Assembly (NCBI RefSeq): GCF_014202765.1
Contig: NZ_JACHHN010000005.1
Location: 1-64,000, forward strand
DNA from: Silvimonas terrae
Lineage (GTDB): Bacteria; Pseudomonadota; Gammaproteobacteria; Burkholderiales; Chitinibacteraceae
DNA length: 64,000 bases
Reading direction: 5' to 3'
How positions within the stretch are numbered: the stretch's first letter is position 1; every line of letters starts with the position of its first letter. The position numbers and the translations under genes are program-made. Below the pieces are notes generated by a model. That model was not told where the DNA came from, ran no database searches, and worked only from the letters and a program-made list of their open reading frames with translations. Positions 1-9,468 of this stretch are shown in pieces.

Positions 1-24
1 CGTAAGGGTGTTTGAGCGTAGCGA

Positions 25-260
25 GTTCCCTGGAGCCAGCCGGCCCTCACGAGAAGCGCAGGGAACCCGTGTAGCGGGCGCTGTCGCAGGGGTCGCCTTT
101 CTTTGGTTACTTTCTTTGGCGAAGCAAAGAAAGTAACGTGCCCCCGCCACCGCGGGTATCCAATGCTTTTCAAACCCGCGCCGCAAGGCGCTAACAATCC
201 TGCAACAATATTAACCAGACCAGCCACCCCGGATTCCCGCTAACGCTTCATCCGGGCTAC
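25..260. repeat. Dispersed hairpin element, copy 1, ending in a REP-like palindrome
   Basis: This gene-free stretch holds a perfect 13-bp stem (GTTACTTTCTTTG at 106-118, CAAAGAAAGTAAC at 125-137) with a 6-nt loop. It then runs through a conserved tail (AAGGCGCTAACA, CAACAATAT, CCAGCCACCCCGG) into a REP-like palindrome at 227-260 (CCCCGGATT ... ATCCGGGCTAC). An outer 8-bp inverted repeat (25-32 and 59-66) lies just before it. A second copy with the same layout lies at about 34893-35064. No coding capacity is evident. The start at 25 is approximate, because the element may extend beyond the window. Confidence 0.7.
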
Positions 261-330
261 GTTCCTGGTGGATCAGCGCCGGGGCTCCAAATCCCCCTAA
301 AACCCTGGCATTCCCCTCAATACCCCAAAA

Positions 331-370
331 AACAAAAAGCCACCATCCCCAAAAAGGAACAGTGGCTTTC
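331..370 (-). terminator. Terminator of rnpB
   Basis: Read on the minus strand, an AAAGCCACT arm pairs with a GGTGGCTTT arm and is followed by a T-rich run. It lies about 20 bases beyond the mature 3' end of RNase P RNA. Confidence 0.75.
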
Positions 371-391
371 CATCATCAAAAAAGAGGTTGC

Positions 392-758
<367 letters not shown>

Positions 759-767
759 GCGGCGATG

Positions 768-773
768 ATTATA
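768..773 (-). promoter_or_regulatory. -10 box of the rnpB promoter
   Basis: A perfect TATAAT on the minus strand lies about 9 bases before the mature RNase P RNA 5' end. No good -35 hexamer is visible at 16-18 bases. Confidence 0.55.
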
Positions 774-832
774 CACACATTCATCGCCCACCTTTCCCCA
801 CGGGTCGGTTTCCCTGGCCGCGATGAGACCGC

Positions 833-1321
833 TCAAACGTCGGCAGAGTCCGGTGTTTCGGGGGTTTCGGCCACAAAGGGCAGACCGGCCCGGGCGGCCA
901 GATGCCGGGCCTCCTGCACGGCCTTGTTTACGCCACGGCGCGTGGCACGGTAGTGAGAGAACACAAATCGGGCGTCGCCATTGTCAGCCAGGCAGACCCA
1001 GACGCTGTCTGGACCAATCACGTTGGGTTCCTGATCCAGCACCACGCGGGTAAAGGCGCTCAGTGGAATATGGCGCGTGCGCACCGGAATGAGGCCCAGG
1101 AGGCAGATACGCCGTTCCAGCACACCACCGTGCACCCGCTGCTCCGCCGGGAACGCCCAGAACAGCGCGCCCAGCAGCAACATGGAATACCAGAACAGTC
1201 CAAAGAAGTGGTTTTCAAAGCGCGGCGAGTCAATCAACGGCCAGCCCCAGGCTGCCGCCGCGATCAGGACCACTCCAAACACCATCCAGGCCGGCTTGCT
1301 GGCATTGCGGTGGGTCAGCAT
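833..1321 (-). CDS. Small two-helix membrane protein, function unknown
   Basis: The protein has 162 residues. Two hydrophobic segments sit near residues 11-30 and 38-57. A soluble C-terminal part of about 100 residues follows, rich in beta-prone stretches and reminiscent of small bacterial PH-like domains (inference only). The ATG at 1321 overlaps the pyrC stop as TGATG, so translation is probably coupled to pyrC. A longer upstream frame reads into pyrC and is not needed. It is the last gene of tusA-pyrC-this gene. I do not recognise a named family. No catalytic motif is visible, and the role is unknown. Confidence 0.75.
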   Translation of the reverse strand: MLTHRNASKPAWMVFGVVLIAAAAWGWPLIDSPRFENHFFGLFWYSMLLLGALFWAFPAEQRVHGGVLERRICLLGLIPVRTRHIPLSAFTRVVLDQEPNVIGPDSVWVCLADNGDARFVFSHYRATRRGVNKAVQEARHLAARAGLPFVAETPETPDSADV

Positions 1322-2358
1322 CAATCCACCAGCGTCCACTGAACCTCTTCGCCCGCGCGCAGCGGCACCACGGTATGACCGCCAAACGGGTACTCGGCCG
1401 GTACAGTCCACGGCGTGCGGGTCAGCGTGACCTTGACGGTGTTGCGCGGCAGACGGTAAAAATCCGGGCCGTTGAAACTGGCAAAGGCTTCCAGTTTGTC
1501 CAGCGCGCCAGCACGGTCAAACACTTCTGCATACAGCGGCAGCGCAGCGTGGGCGGTATACATGCCGGCGCAGCCACAAGCGGCCTCTTTGGTGTGGCGG
1601 GCATGGGGCGCGCTGTCCGTCCCCAGGAAGAACTTGCTTGAGCCGCTGGTCACGGCCTGAACCAGTGCCTGGCGATGTTGTTCGCGCTTGAGCACAGGCA
1701 AACAGTAGTGATGCGGGCGAATGCCACCGGTAAACATGGCATTGCGGTTCATTAACAGGTGATGCGCCGTCACGGTGGCGGCCACGTTATCGGGTGCGGC
1801 GGCCACAAAGGTGGCGGCCTGGCGAGTGGTGATGTGTTCCAGCACCACGCGCAATTGCGGCAGGCGCACCAGCAATGGCGCCAGGATGGTATCGATAAAG
1901 ACTGCTTCCCGATCAAACACGTCGATATCCGGATCGGTCACTTCGCCGTGGACCAGCAACGGCAGGCCCAGCTCAGCCATTTTTTCCAGCGCCGGCATGA
2001 CTTTGTCCAGCCCGGTCACGCCGCTATCCGAATTGGTGGTCGCGCCCGCCGGATATAGCTTGATCCCGTGTACAAAGCCGGATGCCCTGGCGCGGGCTAC
2101 TTCCGCCGGATCGGTGCGATCCGTCAGGTACAGTGTCATCAGCGGTTCAAACGCCATGCCGGTCGGCAAGGCCGCCAGGATGCGGTCACGGTAGGCGGCC
2201 GCCAGTGCGGTGGTCGTTACCGGTGGCTTGAGATTGGGCATGACAATCGCACGGGCAAACTCACGCGCGGTGTGCGGCAGCACGGCCGCCATCAACGCGT
2301 CATCGCGCAGGTGCAAATGCCAGTCGTCGGGGCGGGTCAGGGTAATGGTCTGGGTCAT
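1321..2358 (-). CDS. pyrC: Dihydroorotase, class II
   Basis: Catalyses reversible cyclisation of N-carbamoyl-aspartate to dihydroorotate, the third step of pyrimidine synthesis, in the cytosol. The 345-residue length matches the E. coli PyrC type. Visible metal-site residues are the HLH pair (His14, His16), the lysine in [11 protein letters not shown] (Lys100, normally carbamylated), HGE and LEH histidines in the middle, and GTDSAPH near residue 250. It lies 17 bp after tusA and overlaps the following membrane-protein start, suggesting a three-gene operon. The start ATG is followed at once by the typical [16 protein letters not shown] block. Confidence 0.96.
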   Translation of the reverse strand: MTQTITLTRPDDWHLHLRDDALMAAVLPHTAREFARAIVMPNLKPPVTTTALAAAYRDRILAALPTGMAFEPLMTLYLTDRTDPAEVARARASGFVHGIKLYPAGATTNSDSGVTGLDKVMPALEKMAELGLPLLVHGEVTDPDIDVFDREAVFIDTILAPLLVRLPQLRVVLEHITTRQAATFVAAAPDNVAATVTAHHLLMNRNAMFTGGIRPHHYCLPVLKREQHRQALVQAVTSGSSKFFLGTDSAPHARHTKEAACGCAGMYTAHAALPLYAEVFDRAGALDKLEAFASFNGPDFYRLPRNTVKVTLTRTPWTVPAEYPFGGHTVVPLRAGEEVQWTLVD

Positions 2359-2375
2359 GGTGTCGTCAGTGTGGG

Positions 2376-2603
2376 TCAGCGTTTCTGGATCACGAATACA
2401 AACTTGTCCGCGGCAGCGGTGCTATCGAGCAGCGGGTTGCCGGTTTGCTTGCAGAACGCTTCAAAATCTTTGGGCGTGGCCGGGTCGGTGCAGGTCACGT
2501 GCACGGTCTGGCCGCTCTGTAAATTGGCGAGTGCTTTTTTGGTGCGCAAGATGGGTAGCGGGCAATTGAGTCCAGACAGATCAATGACAAGATCGGCATC
2601 CAT
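2376..2603 (-). CDS. tusA: TusA/SirA-family sulfur carrier protein
   Basis: A small cytosolic protein of 75 residues. The family signature [13 protein letters not shown] places the persulfide-accepting cysteine at residue 14 (CPxP). TusA proteins relay sulfur for tRNA thiolation and molybdopterin or other thio-cofactor synthesis; which of these applies cannot be told from the sequence. I chose the ATG at 2603. A TTG further upstream would add 11 residues not usual for the family. It is the first gene of an operon with pyrC. Confidence 0.88.
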   Translation of the reverse strand: MDADLVIDLSGLNCPLPILRTKKALANLQSGQTVHVTCTDPATPKDFEAFCKQTGNPLLDSTAAADKFVFVIQKR

Positions 2604-2810
2604 AGGCGGCAGGTTCTCTAGAGAATCTTGAAACAAGACAAACCGCAGATTTTACGCCTCAAATGCCCACTTTGCCGATCACCATGTGGGCAGACAGGCA
2701 CAGAGAATTTACACATGCGCGCCGCTGGCTGGTCTGGATCAGCGTATGATTGGCGGGTTGTAAGCGGCGCGGCCAGAGGCTTGCGCCACCCCGTCCAGAG
2801 GAGCGAGAAC

Positions 2811-3440
2811 TTGAAATGCCTGATCCCCGCCGCGTGCCTGTTGCTGTGCGTGGCCAGTCACGTGTATGCCGAGGCCAACGGCCAGAACCCGGATGCACGT
2901 TCCAACAACACGCTGGATGATGGCGATGCAAAGCACGAATATAGCATCACCAACTTCTTCAAAGACAAGCTGCCCACCCCGGCCGAGCAAAGTTTCACGC
3001 CACCCGATCTGGCCACGCTGAACGCCTGGGCGCCCATCCGTAATAACTATGCCTGGGGCAATGTCCACTTTGTTGTCTCTGAAGACAGTTTGTCGGTCGG
3101 TGACAAGGACAAGCTGGTGCGTTATGCCGTGGGTATTCCGTTGCGCAACGGCAAGTACAACTACGTGTACGAAGGCATGGATTGCGATACCGCCCAGACT
3201 CGTTCTTATTACTACGCCAATAGCGACAACCCGGTCTGGGCACCGCTGAATCGCGCTTGGGAACGCATCCAGGAAAAGGGTTACAACACCTACCAGGCGC
3301 CGTTGTATGAAGCGCTGTGCAGTTTCCGTGACCCGATGTCGATCAAAGACATGAAATCTTCGCTGGGTGCGACCACCTCGTCGCAAAACACCGCAGGATG
3401 TCCGGCATGTCATGCGGGCAGCGGGCAGGGCAGCAAGTAA
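2811..3440 (+). CDS. CNP1-like secreted protein with a C-terminal CxxCH motif
   Basis: A predicted exported protein of 209 residues. I chose the TTG at 2811 because GAGGAG lies 8 bases upstream and the first 20 residues form a signal peptide ending SHVYA. The body (VRYAVGIPLRNG, YNYVYEGMDCDTA, VWAPLNRAWERI, YQAPLYEALCS) fits the CNP1-like (cryptic neisserial protein) family found beside proB in Neisseriales and other betaproteobacteria; its function is unknown. An extra tail ends GCPACHAGSG, a CxxCH heme-attachment motif. It is convergent with proB across a shared terminator. Confidence 0.82.
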   Translation: MKCLIPAACLLLCVASHVYAEANGQNPDARSNNTLDDGDAKHEYSITNFFKDKLPTPAEQSFTPPDLATLNAWAPIRNNYAWGNVHFVVSEDSLSVGDKDKLVRYAVGIPLRNGKYNYVYEGMDCDTAQTRSYYYANSDNPVWAPLNRAWERIQEKGYNTYQAPLYEALCSFRDPMSIKDMKSSLGATTSSQNTAGCPACHAGSGQGSK

Positions 3441-3452
3441 ACCGCCAGAGCA

Positions 3453-3487
3453 TAAAAAAGGGGCTGACGAATCAGCCCCTTTTTTTG
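3453..3487. terminator. Bidirectional terminator between the CNP1-like gene and proB
   Basis: An AAAAAAGGGGCTGA / TCAGCCCCTTTTTTT hairpin with a 4-nt loop serves both convergent genes. Confidence 0.9.
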
Positions 3488-3502
3488 GTCGCCCCACACG
3501 GA

Positions 3503-4633
3503 TTACAGCAGCACCAGGTTATCCCGGTGGATCAGTTCCGGCTCCTCCAGATAACCCAGCAGTGCTTCAATCTGGCTGGTGGGCTGACGCATGATGCGGC
3601 GGGCGTCACTGGCCGGGTAGTTCACCAGACCCCGCGCCAGCTCCACGCCCTCCGCATTGATACAACTGACCATATCACCGCGTGAGAACTCGCCCTCGAC
3701 GGCGATCACACCAATCGGCAGCAGACTGGAACCCTTTTCCGCCAGCGCACGGCGGGCACCCTCATCGACCACCAGGCGGCCTTTGACCTGCAGGTGCGCG
3801 GCGATCCACTGCTTGCGCGCGGCCAGCGGTGTTTTCTCGGCAATCAACTGGGTACCAATGGCTTCACCGGCAGCCAACCGGGTCAGTACATCCGGCTCGC
3901 GCCCGCTGGCAATGATGGTGGCCGCGCCACTGCGCGCAGCGCGCTTGGCGGCAATCACCTTGGTATACATGCCGCCCGTGCCCACGCTGGAACCCGCACC
4001 GCCAGCCATGGCTTCCAGCGCCACATCACCCGCCCGTGCTTCCTGGATCAACGTGGCAGAGGCGTCTTTACGCGGATCGGCCGTGTACAAACCTTGTTGA
4101 TCAGTCAGAATCACCAGCGCTTCGCCTTCCACCAGATTGGTGACCAGCGCGCCCAGGGTATCGTTATCGCCAAACTTGATTTCGGCGGTCACCACGGTGT
4201 CGTTCTCGTTGATGATGGGAATCACACCCAGCGCCAACAGCGTCAACAGCGTGGTGCGGGCATTGAGGTAACGGGTGCGGTCGGCCATGTCTTCATGGGT
4301 AAGCAAGACCTGGGCGGTTTTCAGACCATGTGCACGAAAGGCGCTTTCATAGGCCTGGCACAACCCCATCTGGCCGACGGCGGCGGCGGCTTGTTTTTCA
4401 TGAATGGCGGTGGGTTTTTCTTTCCAGCCCAGGCGGGCCACGCCTTCAGCCACTGCGCCGGATGAAACCAGCACGACCTGTTTGCCCATGGCCGCAAGCT
4501 TGGCGATCTCTGCCGCCCAGCGGGCCAGCGCGGTGTGATCCAGACCGCGACCTTCGTTGGTGACAAGGCTCGAACCCACCTTCACCACGATGCGGTGCGC
4601 AGGCAAGAGGGCACTGACAGGCATGTTGTTCAT
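3503..4633 (-). CDS. proB: Glutamate 5-kinase with C-terminal PUA domain
   Basis: Phosphorylates glutamate to glutamyl-5-phosphate, the first and feedback-controlled step of proline synthesis. The amino-acid kinase domain begins [14 protein letters not shown] (about residues 14-27). It holds NENDTV, FGDNDTL and the KLIAAKRAA-like [13 protein letters not shown] segment. The C-terminal 90 residues ([15 protein letters not shown] ... [15 protein letters not shown]) form a PUA domain. Total 376 residues, normal for the two-domain form. In related genomes proB sits with obgE and a CNP1-like gene; here only the CNP1-like neighbour is kept, convergently. Confidence 0.95.
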   Translation of the reverse strand: MNNMPVSALLPAHRIVVKVGSSLVTNEGRGLDHTALARWAAEIAKLAAMGKQVVLVSSGAVAEGVARLGWKEKPTAIHEKQAAAAVGQMGLCQAYESAFRAHGLKTAQVLLTHEDMADRTRYLNARTTLLTLLALGVIPIINENDTVVTAEIKFGDNDTLGALVTNLVEGEALVILTDQQGLYTADPRKDASATLIQEARAGDVALEAMAGGAGSSVGTGGMYTKVIAAKRAARSGAATIIASGREPDVLTRLAAGEAIGTQLIAEKTPLAARKQWIAAHLQVKGRLVVDEGARRALAEKGSSLLPIGVIAVEGEFSRGDMVSCINAEGVELARGLVNYPASDARRIMRQPTSQIEALLGYLEEPELIHRDNLVLL

Positions 4634-4734
4634 CCAGAAGACGTGAAAACGCGTAATTATACCGGTCTGGCCCTGTCATAGACGAAGCGCTTGCGCGACC
4701 AAACCTTATCTGTCGACTTTTTACGGAATTAGCC

Positions 4735-5340
4735 ATGTCCGCTGTAGCCATCAAGCGCCTGAAAACAGTCGTGTTCATCCTCTGCCTGATCCCGCTGGCC
4801 CGTACCGCCTGGCTGGCGGTCAGCGCGGTGAACCCCATTGAATTCATCACCCATCAGACCGGTACCTGGACGCTGATTTTTTTGCTGCTCACCCTCAGCA
4901 TTACGCCATTGCGCCAGATCACCGGCCGCAATGAGCTGATCCGGTTTCGGCGCATGCTGGGCTTGTATGCGTTCTTTTATGTCTGCCTGCATTTTCTGAC
5001 CTGGCTGGTGCTGGATCACTTTTTTGATTTCCAGGCCATCATCAAGGACATCATCAAGCGCCCCTTCATCACAGTGGGCTTCCTGGCGTTTGTATTGCTG
5101 ATTCCGCTCGCGGTGACGTCCACCGACAAAATGATGCGGCGACTCAAGCGCAACTGGGGCCGCTTGCACAAACTCATTTACCTGATCGCCATCCTGGGTG
5201 TGCTGCATTACTGGTGGCTGGTCAAACGGGATATCACACAGCCCTTGATATTTGCCGTGTTATTGGCGGTATTGCTGGGCTGGCGGCTTGTGCGGCGACA
5301 ACAAAGAGCCCCGGTCACGGCCTCTAGAATGGAGGCATGA
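4735..5340 (+). CDS. msrQ: MsrQ-type heme membrane subunit (ferric reductase-like)
   Basis: An inner-membrane b-type heme protein of 201 residues. It has about five to six hydrophobic helices and conserved histidines in YVCLHFLTW, RLHKLIYL and LGVLHYWWL. MsrQ passes electrons to the periplasmic methionine sulfoxide reductase MsrP, which repairs oxidised envelope proteins. The usual msrP partner is absent next door: the upstream gene is divergent proB. The stop overlaps the next start as ATGA, suggesting co-transcription with the ThrE-type exporter genes, an unusual pairing. Confidence 0.88.
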   Translation: MSAVAIKRLKTVVFILCLIPLARTAWLAVSAVNPIEFITHQTGTWTLIFLLLTLSITPLRQITGRNELIRFRRMLGLYAFFYVCLHFLTWLVLDHFFDFQAIIKDIIKRPFITVGFLAFVLLIPLAVTSTDKMMRRLKRNWGRLHKLIYLIAILGVLHYWWLVKRDITQPLIFAVLLAVLLGWRLVRRQQRAPVTASRMEA

Positions 5341-6113
5341 CCACTGACTCTGTATCCCCCCAACCCGTCCACCTGGCCGCGCTGACTGACACGGCACTCC
5401 ACGCCGGGCTCATTGCCCATAGTTGCGGCGGCGATACCGCGCGCACCAGTGAGATCATGCAGCGCGTAGCGGTGGCGCTGGGTGGGCAGCGTGCCGATAC
5501 GGTTGTCTCGTCGCTCAACCTGGGCCTGACGGTTGAAGCGGATGGCGAACGCGAAACCGCCCTGCGCAAAGCCCCGCATATGGGTATCAATTTTGATGCG
5601 CTCACCCATCTTGAAGACATCGTCCACGCGCTGGAAACCGGGCAGCTGGATCACCCCCGGTTTCGCTGTTTGCTTCATGAAACCGCGGCCCGGCCACGGG
5701 CATGGCCGGCGTGGCAGGTCGCCATCATGGTCGGGCTGGCCTGTGGCGGGTTTGCCGCGCTGTTTGGCGGGGATGTCGCCGCCATTGGCCTGACCAGCAT
5801 CGCCAGTACCTGCGGCATAGCCTTGCGACAATGGCTGGCGCAGCGGCATTTTCAGCCGCTGATCTTTGCGACGGCCGCCGCCTTTGTCGCCACCCTCATC
5901 ACCGGCCTGGCGCGACCGCTCACGCTCACTCCAGATGCCGCACTGGCGGCCTGCGTGCTGTTCCTCATCCCCGGCGTACCCCTGATCAATGGCACGGCGG
6001 ATTTGCTGACCGGCAACTATCTCAATGGCAATGTGCGGCTCACCACCAGTGTGGTATTCATCCTTGGCATTGCCATTGGCATGAGCCTGGCACTCAGGAT
6101 CACCGGATCATGA
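5337..6113 (+). CDS. yjjP: Threonine/serine exporter, ThrE N-terminal half (YjjP-like)
   Basis: 258 residues. The first 120 or so form the soluble ThrE domain (ALHAGLIAHSCGGDTARTSEIM; SSLNLGLTV). The rest has about five membrane helices, including ACVLFLIPGVPLINGTADLL, the conserved PGVPL-type helix of the family. In the split form this subunit works with a small YjjB-type membrane protein, here encoded next with an ATGA overlap. Export of threonine, serine or succinate is the family role; the substrate is not deducible. The start overlaps the msrQ stop, and the GGAGG lies very close to the ATG. Confidence 0.87.
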   Translation: MTTDSVSPQPVHLAALTDTALHAGLIAHSCGGDTARTSEIMQRVAVALGGQRADTVVSSLNLGLTVEADGERETALRKAPHMGINFDALTHLEDIVHALETGQLDHPRFRCLLHETAARPRAWPAWQVAIMVGLACGGFAALFGGDVAAIGLTSIASTCGIALRQWLAQRHFQPLIFATAAAFVATLITGLARPLTLTPDAALAACVLFLIPGVPLINGTADLLTGNYLNGNVRLTTSVVFILGIAIGMSLALRITGS

Positions 6114-6583
6114 CGCTGATCGCCCTGCTCAACGAATTGTGGGCGGCCGTCGCCGCGCTTGGGTTCGCCATGTTGTTCAATGTGCCGGTGCGCGCGTTAC
6201 CCGCCTGCTGCACGCTCGCCGTGATCGGCCATGCCAGCCGCTTTGCACTGATCCACTGGGGTATCGATCTGGTCAGCGCCACGCTGCTGGCTGCGCTGCT
6301 GGTCGGTTTTCTGGCACAAGGGTGGGCGCGGCAAAGTGGCCGCATCAGCGTCATTTATGCCATCAGCGCCGCCATTCCCATGGTGCCGGGCGTGTCGATG
6401 TACCACGCCGTACAGGCATTGCTGCACCTGGCGACCGCGCAGAGCGTCAATACCACCGCCAGCGAGGCCTGGCTGGTCGATGCCGGCATCAATGCCACCC
6501 GCGCTGCCATGGTCGTGCTCTCGCTCACCCTGGGCATTGCTGCGCCGCGCTTGTTATGGCCGCGCGTTCACAAGAAAGACTGA
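6110..6583 (+). CDS. yjjB: Threonine/serine exporter, small membrane half (YjjB-like)
   Basis: 157 residues, nearly all hydrophobic, with about five helices. AISAAIPMVPGVSMYHAV carries the PGV motif that mirrors the one in the larger subunit. The ATG overlaps the yjjP-like stop (ATGA). I chose this start because the longer in-frame extension only mirrors the upstream gene in another frame. It is probably an obligate partner of the preceding protein. Confidence 0.85.
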   Translation: MTLIALLNELWAAVAALGFAMLFNVPVRALPACCTLAVIGHASRFALIHWGIDLVSATLLAALLVGFLAQGWARQSGRISVIYAISAAIPMVPGVSMYHAVQALLHLATAQSVNTTASEAWLVDAGINATRAAMVVLSLTLGIAAPRLLWPRVHKKD

Positions 6584-6700
6584 TCCATCCAGCTATCGGG
6601 CAGGTCGCTCCATATGAACGGCTTTGCCCGGCTAAATGGTTCCAGCATAATTTGCGGCTTGCTGGCGATGCGCCAGGTTTTCGTTCTAGCTGGGGCTTTC

Positions 6701-7723
6701 ATGTCGATTCAATCTGCACCGTGGGACCACGGCGCTACGCTTTTCACCCTGGAAAACCAGCACGGTATGCGCGTGCTGATCACGGATATCGGCGCGTCGC
6801 TGGTGTCCTGGTTTACGCCGGACCGTGCCGGCAACATGGCAGATATCGTGCTGGGGCATCCTGACGCGGCGGGTTATCTTTCAGGCGCCGGTTTTTTTGG
6901 CTCTATTGCAGGTCGCTGGGCCAACCGCATCAAGGGCGCCAGTTGCACCATTGATGGCCAGCGCTACGCACTGGCTGCCAATGAAGGCGCCAATCTTTTG
7001 CACGGCGGCACGGCGGGTTTTCATACCCAACGCTGGCAAGGGCAGATTCTGGGCGACACGCTGCAATTGCAATTGCATTCGCCCGCTGGTGCGGCCGGCT
7101 TTCCGGGCAATCTGCAAGTGTGGCTGGATTACCATCTGGCCGACAATGGCACGCTGACCCTGACCTATGCCGCGCGTACCGATGCGCCTACACCAGTCAA
7201 TCTGACCAACCACGCGTATTTCAACCTGGCCGGCGGCGGCAGTACGGGTATCCGTGAACATCAGTTGCAAGTGCATGCCAGCAACATACTGGCGATTGAT
7301 GCGGAGTCCATACCTGTCGGCGTCATGCCGGTAGAGGGCACACCGTTTGACTTGCGCCAGGCTGCGGCATTGGGCGAGCGTTTCACCACGGCGCATCCGC
7401 AACTGGCGATCGCCCGTGGTTTTGATCATTGCTATGTGCCAGACGGCGAGCCCGGCCAGTTGCGTGACGTGGCTACGCTGTTTGACCCATCCAGCGGGCG
7501 CGAACTGATCACCGCGACCACCGAGCGCGGTATCCAGGTCTATACCGGCAACTTTCTGGAAGGCACGCAGGGCCGCCGGGCTTACCATGCGCATGATGGT
7601 GTGTGCCTGGAAACCCAGGCTTTCCCGGATCAGATCAACATGCCATCCGCCGAGGAAGTCATCCTGCGGCCAGGCCAGGTCTATCGGCAAATCACCACCT
7701 ACCGTGCGCTGGTGCGGGGTTAA
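6701..7723 (+). CDS. galM: Aldose 1-epimerase (galactose mutarotase family)
   Basis: Interconverts alpha and beta anomers of aldoses such as galactose and glucose in the cytosol. 340 residues from the ATG at 6701, matching the family; an upstream in-frame start would add 29 residues that do not look conserved. Typical blocks are GRWANRI (substrate arginine region), NLLHGGTAGFH, the catalytic histidine in NLTNHAYFNLAGG, GFDHCYV, and the catalytic glutamate in CLETQAFPDQINMP. No other galactose genes lie nearby, so its pathway is not defined by context. Confidence 0.92.
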   Translation: MSIQSAPWDHGATLFTLENQHGMRVLITDIGASLVSWFTPDRAGNMADIVLGHPDAAGYLSGAGFFGSIAGRWANRIKGASCTIDGQRYALAANEGANLLHGGTAGFHTQRWQGQILGDTLQLQLHSPAGAAGFPGNLQVWLDYHLADNGTLTLTYAARTDAPTPVNLTNHAYFNLAGGGSTGIREHQLQVHASNILAIDAESIPVGVMPVEGTPFDLRQAAALGERFTTAHPQLAIARGFDHCYVPDGEPGQLRDVATLFDPSSGRELITATTERGIQVYTGNFLEGTQGRRAYHAHDGVCLETQAFPDQINMPSAEEVILRPGQVYRQITTYRALVRG

Positions 7724-7763
7724 GACCAGACCAGTATTGCGTTTCGCGACAGCGGTTCAAAAC

Positions 7764-7795
7764 AAAACAGCCACCCCATGGGGTGGCTGTTTTTT
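7764..7795. terminator. Bidirectional terminator between galM and yidC
   Basis: A perfect ACAGCCACCCC / GGGGTGGCTGT stem with an AT loop is flanked by A and T runs, so it serves both convergent genes. Confidence 0.9.
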
Positions 7796-7809
7796 GCCCG
7801 GCGCGCCCG

Positions 7810-9468
7810 TCAGGCGGCGCTGGTTTTGTCGGCCTTGTTGATGGAGTGGGTGATGTACCACTGCTGTGTAATCGACAGCACGTTGTTCACAACCCAGTAA
7901 ATCACCAGACCGGCCGGGAAGAAGAAGAAGAACACACTGAAAATCAGCGGCATGATCTTCATCATCTTGGCTTGCATGGGGTCCGGCGGCGGCGGGGAAA
8001 GCAGCGTCTGCACGTACATGGAGACGGTCATCAGCACCGGCAGCACATAGTACGGGTCTTTCACCGACAGATCGTGAATCCACAGAATCCACGGTGCCTG
8101 ACGCAATTCAACCGCAGCCAGCAGCGCCCAGTACAGCGAGATGAAGATCGGAATCTGCACCAGCATCGGCAGGCAGCCACCCAGCGGGTTGACCTTCTCG
8201 GTCTTGTACAGCTCCATCGTGGCCTGCTGGAACTTCATGCGGTCGTCGCCATGACGTTCTTTCAGCTGTTCCAGACGCGGCGCCAGCTTGCGCATCTTGG
8301 CCATGGAGCGATAGCTCTTGGAGGCCAGCGGGTAGAACAGCGCCTTGATCAGCATGGTCAGGATGATGATGGACCAGCCCCAGTTGCCGACAACCTTGTG
8401 GATATGATCCAGCAGCCAGAAGATTGGCTTGGAGAACACGGTGAAAATGCCGTAGTCCTTGATCAGATCAAAACCCGGAGCAATGTGATCGATGATGGCG
8501 GTTTCTTGCGGACCGGCATACAGCTCAACGGTCACGTCTTTCTTGCCACCCGCCGGAATCGCCGGCAGATCGATGATTGCGCCTGCGGAGTACAGACCAT
8601 CCGGCAGCTTTTTCAGCTCGTAGCGGCACGCAGCGGCGCCACATGCAGACGGCTGATCCAGCGGCGACATGATCCACGCGCTGGCAAAGTAATGCTGGAT
8701 CATGGCAACCCAGCCGTCCTTGGCGCTTTGTGTGTAGCTGGCTTCACCCTTGTCGATCTTGGAGAAGTCCACCTTCTGGAACTTGCCTTCTTCCGTATAC
8801 ACGGCCGGGCCAGTGAAGGTATGCGCGCCACCAAACATGCTCGGGCCGGTGCTCTGGTCCGCCGGCTTGCCATCACGCAGCAGGCGGAAATAGGCCGAAG
8901 TCGCCAGCGGCTTGGTGCTGCCGTTGGTGATGTCGTAACCCACATTGATGACGTAGCTGCCGCGGGTGAAGGTGTAAATCTTGGTGACCTTCACGCCATC
9001 CGGGCCGGTGGCATCCAGGCGCACTTCCACCTTGTTCTGACCGTCCGCCAGGGCATAGGCGGCCTGGGAGGAGGTAAACGTGCTCTTGTGCGTCGGCAGA
9101 CCGTTACCGATCAGGCCGGTTTGCGCCACGTAGGTATGTGCGCCGCTATCTTGCAGCAGCGTGAACGGCTGGGTGGTATCGCCCTGGGCACCGTGCTTGA
9201 GCAATTGCAGTTGACGCAGGTCGCCACCGTTGGTGTCGATCTCGGCGGCAAAGAGGTCAGTGGTGACCTTGATGCGTTGGCCCTTGGCAAGTGCAGCGGC
9301 ATCTTGCGGTGCAGCGCCAGCGGCGCCAGGCGCAGCAGCAGTGCCAGAAGCGGTCGCGGTTTGCGCGGTGGTCTGGGCTTGCGGATAGCGTTTGTCCATC
9401 CACTTCTGCCAGAAGAAGAGAATGCCAAACGAAATCGCGATGAACAGAATCAGTCTGCGGATATCCAT
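7810..9468 (-). CDS. yidC: Membrane protein insertase YidC
   Basis: Inserts proteins into the inner membrane, alone or with SecYEG. 552 residues. It has an N-terminal signal-anchor helix (about 4-20), an Ala/Gln-rich linker and the large periplasmic beta-domain (about 55-330). The conserved C-terminal helices start near residue 350. KSYRSMAKMRKLAPRLEQLKER is the cytoplasmic coiled hairpin, and VNPLGGCLPMLVQIPIFISLY the core insertase helix. It is the last gene of rpmH-rnpA-yidD-yidC. The 128-bp gap to yidD holds no evident gene. Confidence 0.97.
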   Translation of the reverse strand: MDIRRLILFIAISFGILFFWQKWMDKRYPQAQTTAQTATASGTAAAPGAAGAAPQDAAALAKGQRIKVTTDLFAAEIDTNGGDLRQLQLLKHGAQGDTTQPFTLLQDSGAHTYVAQTGLIGNGLPTHKSTFTSSQAAYALADGQNKVEVRLDATGPDGVKVTKIYTFTRGSYVINVGYDITNGSTKPLATSAYFRLLRDGKPADQSTGPSMFGGAHTFTGPAVYTEEGKFQKVDFSKIDKGEASYTQSAKDGWVAMIQHYFASAWIMSPLDQPSACGAAACRYELKKLPDGLYSAGAIIDLPAIPAGGKKDVTVELYAGPQETAIIDHIAPGFDLIKDYGIFTVFSKPIFWLLDHIHKVVGNWGWSIIILTMLIKALFYPLASKSYRSMAKMRKLAPRLEQLKERHGDDRMKFQQATMELYKTEKVNPLGGCLPMLVQIPIFISLYWALLAAVELRQAPWILWIHDLSVKDPYYVLPVLMTVSMYVQTLLSPPPPDPMQAKMMKIMPLIFSVFFFFFPAGLVIYWVVNNVLSITQQWYITHSINKADKTSAA

